Below are positions 5,849-8,819 of a DNA stretch of 8,819 nt, in pieces. Numbering within the stretch: the stretch's first letter is position 1; the number at the start of each line of letters is the position of its first letter. The position numbers and the translations under genes were made by a program. The DNA comes from Cycloclasticus sp. GTDB taxonomy: Bacteria; Pseudomonadota; Gammaproteobacteria; Methylococcales; Cycloclasticaceae. Location of the stretch: positions 1-8,819 of the forward strand of contig JAHRWG010000110.1 of the NCBI GenBank assembly GCA_019090295.1, read 5' to 3'. The notes under the pieces were generated by a model. It was not told where the DNA came from. It was given only the letters and a program-made list of their open reading frames with translations, and did not search any database.

Positions 5849-5872
5849 TTGTACTCGGTGATTCGAGTACAA
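5849..5872. promoter_or_regulatory. Perfect palindrome, candidate operator (element copy 1)
   Basis: TTGTACTCG, spacer GTGATT, CGAGTACAA: a perfect 9-bp inverted repeat in the gap between the exported-protein gene and lysR. It lies 26 nt upstream of the start at 5822 and downstream of the promoter proposed at 5892-5919. It would therefore be transcribed and could act as a DNA operator or an RNA hairpin. The related copy is at 5242-5268. Confidence 0.6.
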
Positions 5873-5891
5873 GCTAACGGTTCAACTTACA

Positions 5892-5919
5892 TTTATAACC
5901 AAGTATATAGAGTTGTAAA
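5892..5919 (-). promoter_or_regulatory. Promoter candidate for the minus-strand exported-protein gene
   Basis: On the minus strand TTTACA (5914-5919) and TATAAA (5892-5897) are separated by 16 nt; each matches five of six consensus bases. Transcription would start near 5885, giving a leader of about 60 nt that contains the palindrome at 5849-5872. Confidence 0.5.
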
Positions 5920-5941
5920 TTATGTGTAAATGAGCTAAAAA

Positions 5942-5956
5942 GAAACCAATTGTTTC
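5942..5956. promoter_or_regulatory. Small dyad just before the LysR gene
   Basis: GAAAC-CAATT-GTTTC forms a 5-bp inverted repeat ending 3 nt before the first ATG of the LysR gene. It could be an autoregulatory site, but a repeat this short can arise by chance. Confidence 0.25.
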
Positions 5957-5959
5957 TAA

Positions 5960-6859
5960 ATGTTAATCAATATGAATATTCTTCCTTATCTTGCGACATT
6001 TTCTGCTGTTGTTGAGAATGGCAGTTTTACAGCGGCAGCCGACGCACTGGGTATATCCAAGCCTGTAGTCAGTAAACAGGTCTCTCTCCTCGAACGACAT
6101 CTTGGGGTTCAACTTCTTCACCGCACCACTCGGCGTCTACACCTCACTCACGCAGGAGAGGTATTGGCGAGTTATTCGAGCCGGATCATGTCAGATGTGA
6201 GAGAGGCTGAGCAATCCGTCCTACCCCTACAACATGAACCACAAGGACGTTTACGGATTTCAGCCCCTGAGAGCCTTGCTATGTCATTACTTCCTGAGGA
6301 ATTACTGAGATTTCAACAGCAATTCCCCAAGATTGAACTGGATATACATGCCGGTGGACGGTTTGTAGATCTTGTAGAAGAGGGTATTGATGTAGCGCTT
6401 AGGGTTGGGAAACAAGAAGATTCTAGCTTAATCGCACGTCTGCTTATGCCATGTGGATTACACGCCTGCGCATCACCCGAATACCTGATAAAGCATGGTA
6501 AGCCCGAACATCCCAGTGAACTAGAAACACATAACTGCCTGATCTATTCACAGAGGCCTAATCCTGATAGCTGGTTATTCGTAGATGGGCAGGGGAAAGA
6601 CATCCGTATTAAAGTAAGTGGCAACCTTCGTTCAGATACGGGGAAGATACTAATGAGCGCAGCGGAGAGTGGTAACGGCATATTCATAGGGCCGACATTT
6701 ATGATAGCAAGTGCCTTAAAAGAAGGTAGATTGGAAACCGTCTTGGCCCCATACACGCCAATGACGACAGGGCTATATGTTGTATATCCAAAAAGCAAGC
6801 TCGTTTCTGCAAAGGTACGAGCTTTTGTTGATTTCATTGCTGAGTCATGGAGTCATTAA
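5960..6859 (+). CDS. LysR-family transcriptional regulator
   Basis: This 299-residue protein has the LysR layout. An N-terminal winged helix-turn-helix covers about residues 7-66 (LATFSAVVENGSFTAAADAL, ISKPVVSKQVSLLERHLGVQ, LLHRTTRRLHLTHAGE). A linker helix follows, then the periplasmic-binding-like effector domain from about residue 92 (GRLRISAPESLA, LDIHAGGRFVDLVEEGIDVALRVG, LYVVYPKSK). The RTTRRLHLT..G form is typical of the large DmlR/PtxR-like branch, whose ligands vary. The ATG at 5972 (MNILPYLATF) is the more family-typical start; neither ATG has a good Shine-Dalgarno. The gene is divergent from the exported-protein gene, the classic arrangement for a LysR regulator and its target. The palindrome at 5849-5872 is the obvious candidate binding site. 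It ends just before a further group of REP-like repeats. Confidence 0.9.
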   Translation: MLINMNILPYLATFSAVVENGSFTAAADALGISKPVVSKQVSLLERHLGVQLLHRTTRRLHLTHAGEVLASYSSRIMSDVREAEQSVLPLQHEPQGRLRISAPESLAMSLLPEELLRFQQQFPKIELDIHAGGRFVDLVEEGIDVALRVGKQEDSSLIARLLMPCGLHACASPEYLIKHGKPEHPSELETHNCLIYSQRPNPDSWLFVDGQGKDIRIKVSGNLRSDTGKILMSAAESGNGIFIGPTFMIASALKEGRLETVLAPYTPMTTGLYVVYPKSKLVSAKVRAFVDFIAESWSH

Positions 6860-6865
6860 CCTTCA

Positions 6866-6903
6866 ACTAAAGTGGAGGTAAAAGAGGACGTTACCCTTTA
6901 GTT
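6866..6903 (+). repeat. REP-like palindrome copy E, with a preceding partial copy
   Basis: The unit 6877-6903 reads GGTAAAAGAGGACGTTA then CCCTTTAGTT, with a degenerate left arm and an intact spacer and right arm. A partial copy (AACTAAAGTGG) precedes it, as at copies A and C. It lies immediately after the LysR stop codon. Confidence 0.65.
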
Positions 6904-6946
6904 CTTAGTTCCTTATAAAGAATAAGTTAGCCTCATATTGCTTCAT

Positions 6947-6968
6947 ATTAAAGGGGCGTTAGCTTTGT
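6947..6968 (+). repeat. Half REP-like palindrome, copy F
   Basis: ATTAAAGGGGCGTTAGCTTT matches the left arm and spacer of the family with one spacer base missing, and the right arm is lost. The stretch 6860-7096 holds only these repeats and the start-proximal signals of the next gene. Confidence 0.5.
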
Positions 6969-7048
6969 CCAACATAATAGGCTTGGTTGTCGTCACTAAC
7001 GGTACTTTTATGACAGTTGGAAAGAATAGGGTGTGAGGATAAATTGTT

Positions 7049-7054
7049 TATAAT
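7049..7054 (+). promoter_or_regulatory. Candidate -10 element for the TPR gene
   Basis: A perfect TATAAT lies 43 nt before the ATG at 7097. No good -35 hexamer is found at 16-18 nt spacing, so the promoter may depend on an activator or the match may be chance. Confidence 0.35.
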
Positions 7055-7096
7055 GGTCAGATTTAAAAATAATTTTTCAGGAAAAGGTTGTAAGTG

Positions 7097-7519
7097 ATGA
7101 TTAATACCAAGATTTATAAGTCCGTCTATGGGTTATCTGAAAAACTAATGGTGGCTGCCCAAAAGGTTGATATAAGGGCGTTTGAGTTGCTTTATGCCGA
7201 GTTAGCGGCTATTTGTACCGACAACGAAAATACCGCTAAAGACCACCCAGAGCAATGGGAAACACTGGCAGACTTTACAGACGATTTAGAAGATGCTGTT
7301 AACGGTTATGAGAAAGCCCTACAAAAAGCAATTGCTATTAATTCTAACGATCACATGTCATCGATTGGGTTGTCTATGGCTATTTTGCAAGTTGAGTTAG
7401 GTCAAACGGAGGCGGCTTTAAACAACCTTCAAGCTGCAAAAGTGAGCGCACATAATATTGAAGATGAGGAGCTTAAAACGGAAATTGATGAGCTTCTTGA
7501 AAAGCTATTAGCACGTTAG
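7097..7519 (+). CDS. TPR-like helical protein of unknown function
   Basis: The ~140-residue acidic, all-helical protein has no signal peptide or membrane segment and is probably cytoplasmic. It contains one to two tetratricopeptide-like helix pairs: ADFTDDLEDAVNGYEKALQKAIAINSND, then SSIGLSMAILQVELGQTEAALNNLQAAK, with the spacing and small residues (G, A, A) typical of TPRs. This suggests a protein-protein interaction role. I do not recognise a specific function. I chose ATG 7097 over GTG 7094 because AAAAGG at 7082-7087 sits 9 nt upstream of it. A membrane-anchored FKBP gene follows after about 120 nt on the same strand. A hairpin lies between them, so a shared transcript is uncertain. Confidence 0.75.
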   Translation: MINTKIYKSVYGLSEKLMVAAQKVDIRAFELLYAELAAICTDNENTAKDHPEQWETLADFTDDLEDAVNGYEKALQKAIAINSNDHMSSIGLSMAILQVELGQTEAALNNLQAAKVSAHNIEDEELKTEIDELLEKLLAR

Positions 7520-7553
7520 TTGAACAAGGCGAATGTCTCTGGGTTAAAGCGGC

Positions 7554-7578
7554 CGTTTAATACCCAAGCAATTAAACG
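7554..7578. terminator. Stem-loop between the TPR and FKBP genes
   Basis: CGTTTAAT (7554-7561) and ATTAAACG (7571-7578) form a perfect 8-bp stem with a 9-nt loop. An overlapping alternative dyad, TTAAAGCGGCCGTTTAA, occupies 7544-7560. Neither is followed by a T-run, so a terminator role is only possible. Confidence 0.3.
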
Positions 7579-7637
7579 CTGGTCAACTTAATACCCATTT
7601 ATATCAATTAACTGTTATCAAATAAGTAGAGGATTTT

Positions 7638-8114
7638 ATGAATATTATTATTGTTATTGCTGCTATTGCATTGGTGTTTTATTTAGTGCAAACCTTCATG
7701 TCGGGGGGCTTAAGTTCAGCACGGGCTGACAATATTAAGGCTGGTGAAGAATTTATGGCGACTAACGTGACTAAAGAAGGTGTTAAAACAACAGCCAGTG
7801 GCCTGCAATACCTTGTTTTGAAAGCAGGAACCGGCAGTGATCACCCAGCAGCTAAGGATAAGGTTAAAGTACATTATCATGGCACATTATTGGATGGGAC
7901 TGTTTTTGATAGCTCTGTTGACCGTGGTGAGGCTATTAGCTTCGGTTTGAATCAAGTTATAAAGGGCTGGATAGAAGGTGTTCAGTTGATGGTTATAGGT
8001 GAAAAAACACGGTTTTTTATACCCAGTAACCTAGCCTATGGGAACCGTTCTGCAGGGGTGATTAAGGCAGGGTCTACGTTAATTTTTGATGTGGAACTGT
8101 TGGCGATTAACTAA
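7638..8114 (+). CDS. FKBP-type peptidyl-prolyl cis-trans isomerase, membrane-anchored
   Basis: The 158-residue protein begins with one hydrophobic helix (residues 2-20, NIIIVIAAIALVFYLVQTF) that is more likely a membrane anchor than a cleaved signal. A short linker follows, then a complete FKBP domain (about 53-157). Catalytic-pocket residues are in place: Y80 (VHYHG), F90 and D91 (GTVFDSS), V107-I108 and W111 (QVIKGWIEG), Y134 (IPSNLAYG) and F150 (LIFDVELL). Such enzymes speed prolyl isomerisation during protein folding, here probably on the periplasmic side. Unlike FkpA or Mip it lacks the long N-terminal dimerisation domain. AGAGGA (7628-7633) supports the ATG. Confidence 0.9.
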   Translation: MNIIIVIAAIALVFYLVQTFMSGGLSSARADNIKAGEEFMATNVTKEGVKTTASGLQYLVLKAGTGSDHPAAKDKVKVHYHGTLLDGTVFDSSVDRGEAISFGLNQVIKGWIEGVQLMVIGEKTRFFIPSNLAYGNRSAGVIKAGSTLIFDVELLAIN

Positions 8115-8284
8115 ACTGGCCTATCTTGAACGAGAAATAAAGAGGGCTGTTTAAGCGTTGTTAATACGTTCATTTGACATACATACGTGCTTAAAACAAA
8201 GTCTCTAAACTTGATGGCGGTTCTTGAGCAGCTAGTTTATATTGCCTACAATATGGTTCATTTTATTTATTTAAGGTTATCAAT
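8115..8284. other. Intergenic region before the DUF3297 gene
   Basis: No gene is seen. A bulged inverted repeat (GTTTAAGC at 8149-8156, GCTTAAAAC at 8189-8197) may close the FKBP transcript. The promoter for the next gene is at the right. Confidence 0.35.
8224..8252 (+). promoter_or_regulatory. Sigma-70-type promoter for the DUF3297 gene
   Basis: TTGAGC (8224-8229) and TACAAT (8247-8252) are separated by exactly 17 nt. Transcription would begin near 8259, about 26 nt before the start codon. Confidence 0.55.
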
Positions 8285-8533
8285 ATGAACGACACTAAAT
8301 CATTACCCACTTTACCAGATCGTTTGTCTGGCAACTCCCGTAGCCCATGGCATGTGGCGGATGTTTTCGAGCATAATATTGGAATTATGCTTAACGGTAA
8401 GGAACGTTTCGATGTTGAAGAATACTGCATCAGTGAAGGTTGGGTGAAAATTGCATCCCCTAAGTCGTTGGACCGCCGAGGACAACCGCTTCTACTTACC
8501 CTAAAAGGCGCTGTTGAAGCATTTTACAAGTAA
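8285..8533 (+). CDS. DUF3297 family protein
   Basis: This 82-residue cytoplasmic protein is nearly all conserved family motif: LPDRLSGNSRSPWHVADVF, EHNIGIMLNGKERFDVEEYC, ISEGWVKIASPK, and DRRGQPLLLTLKGAVEAFYK. Length matches DUF3297 proteins, which are widespread in Proteobacteria and have no established function. The start is supported by AAGG at 8273-8276, 8 nt upstream, and a good promoter is placed just before. It is probably a single-gene transcript. Confidence 0.88.
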   Translation: MNDTKSLPTLPDRLSGNSRSPWHVADVFEHNIGIMLNGKERFDVEEYCISEGWVKIASPKSLDRRGQPLLLTLKGAVEAFYK

Positions 8534-8578
8534 GCCGCTTTTGCTGGCTTATAGCTGCACCGCCAAAAGGCGGGGTGC
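8531..8578. terminator. Two consecutive hairpins after the DUF3297 gene
   Basis: TAAGCC (8531-8536, overlapping the stop codon) pairs with GGCTTA (8546-8551). Then GCACCGCC (8557-8564) pairs with GGCG and GTGC (8569-8578) around AAAA with a two-base bulge. Their position at the gene end suggests transcript termination, though no T-run follows. Confidence 0.4.
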
Positions 8579-8652
8579 GTACACAAAATATTCATTAACT
8601 ACTCCCAGTAACCATGAGTAGGCGCAAGCCTAATATGGGCAGTTAAGTGACG

Positions 8653-8819
8653 ATGCAATATGTTGGAGTGGATGGCTGCAAGTTTGGATGGTTTTATGTA
8701 GCACTTGATGACAAAGCAGGGTGGAAGGTCGGCGTTGTCGACCATATAAATAAACTGCTACCCCTAATTAGTGTTAGTAAGGCCACTTTAATTGATATAC
8801 CCATTGGCTTAAGGGACAC
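8653..8819 (+). CDS. DUF429 domain protein, N-terminal part (partial)
   Basis: An ATG at 8653 opens a frame that runs off the right edge after 55 codons. It begins MQYVGVDGCKFGWFYVAL and later has ATLIDIPIGL. GVDGCKxGW and IDIPIGL are the hallmark first two motifs of DUF429 proteins, predicted RNase H-fold nuclease-like proteins whose biochemical role is not settled. The first aspartate (D7) corresponds to a conserved acidic position of that fold. Most of the gene lies outside the window. The ATG is preceded by only a weak ribosome-binding sequence. Confidence 0.8.
   Translation, partial: MQYVGVDGCKFGWFYVALDDKAGWKVGVVDHINKLLPLISVSKATLIDIPIGLRD

Noticed and set aside
5851..5870. Possible tRNA T-arm (GGTGATTCGAGTAC resembles a T-loop)
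   Set aside because: No acceptor, D or anticodon arms can be placed around it; a symmetric palindrome explains the sequence better.
6544..6837. 97-codon minus-strand frame within the LysR gene
   Set aside because: It is antisense to the conserved effector domain and has no supporting signals.
8174..8179. Perfect TTGACA hexamer as a promoter -35
   Set aside because: No acceptable -10 lies 16-18 nt downstream; the pair at 8224-8252 is better placed for the next gene.

Overview
The window looks like chromosome of an AT-rich gammaproteobacterium, probably marine or otherwise sodium-exposed. This rests on a gammaproteobacterial-type ParC tail, an NhaD-type sodium/proton antiporter, a DUF3297 protein, and IS3, IS30 and RAYT transposase debris. 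I cannot name the genus from sequence alone.

Layout. 1-473 is the 3' end of parC. 791-1989 is a likely two-gene operon: a ferritin-like (DUF2202-type) protein, then after 8 nt a ZIP metal transporter. 2090-2560 is decayed mobile DNA: a REP-like palindrome, a 5'-truncated and frameshifted IS3 orfB, its right end, and an inverted half palindrome. 2818-4356 is nhaD. 4489-5060 is a second scrapyard: a palindrome, an IS3 left end with an orfA whose 3' end is replaced by the IS30 transposase C-terminus, another palindrome, and the first ~30 codons of a REP-associated tyrosine transposase (RAYT). On the minus strand, 5086-5217 is a 43-codon remnant or mini-version of cytochrome b561 and 5412-5822 is a small exported protein. 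A LysR regulator (5960-6859) is divergent to both. 6866-6968 carries more palindrome copies. 7097-8819 is quiet: a TPR protein, a membrane-anchored FKBP isomerase, a DUF3297 protein, and the start of a DUF429 gene.

How the parts connect. Two features stand out. First, a 27-nt palindrome family (arms AATTAAAGGG / CCCTTTAATT around a GACGTTA-like spacer) occurs at least four times plus several halves, and the breakpoints of the IS fragments fall at or within a few bases of copies. A RAYT fragment, the enzyme class known to act on REP palindromes, begins 22 nt after one copy. Second, the two minus-strand genes beside the LysR gene carry a shared 27-nt upstream element (22 of 27 identical) at almost the same distance from their start codons. 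In one of them it is a perfect 9-bp inverted repeat, TTGTACTCG-N6-CGAGTACAA. This suggests a small local regulon. The ferritin-like/ZIP pair is a plausible metal import and storage unit. No CRISPR array, tRNA or rRNA was seen.
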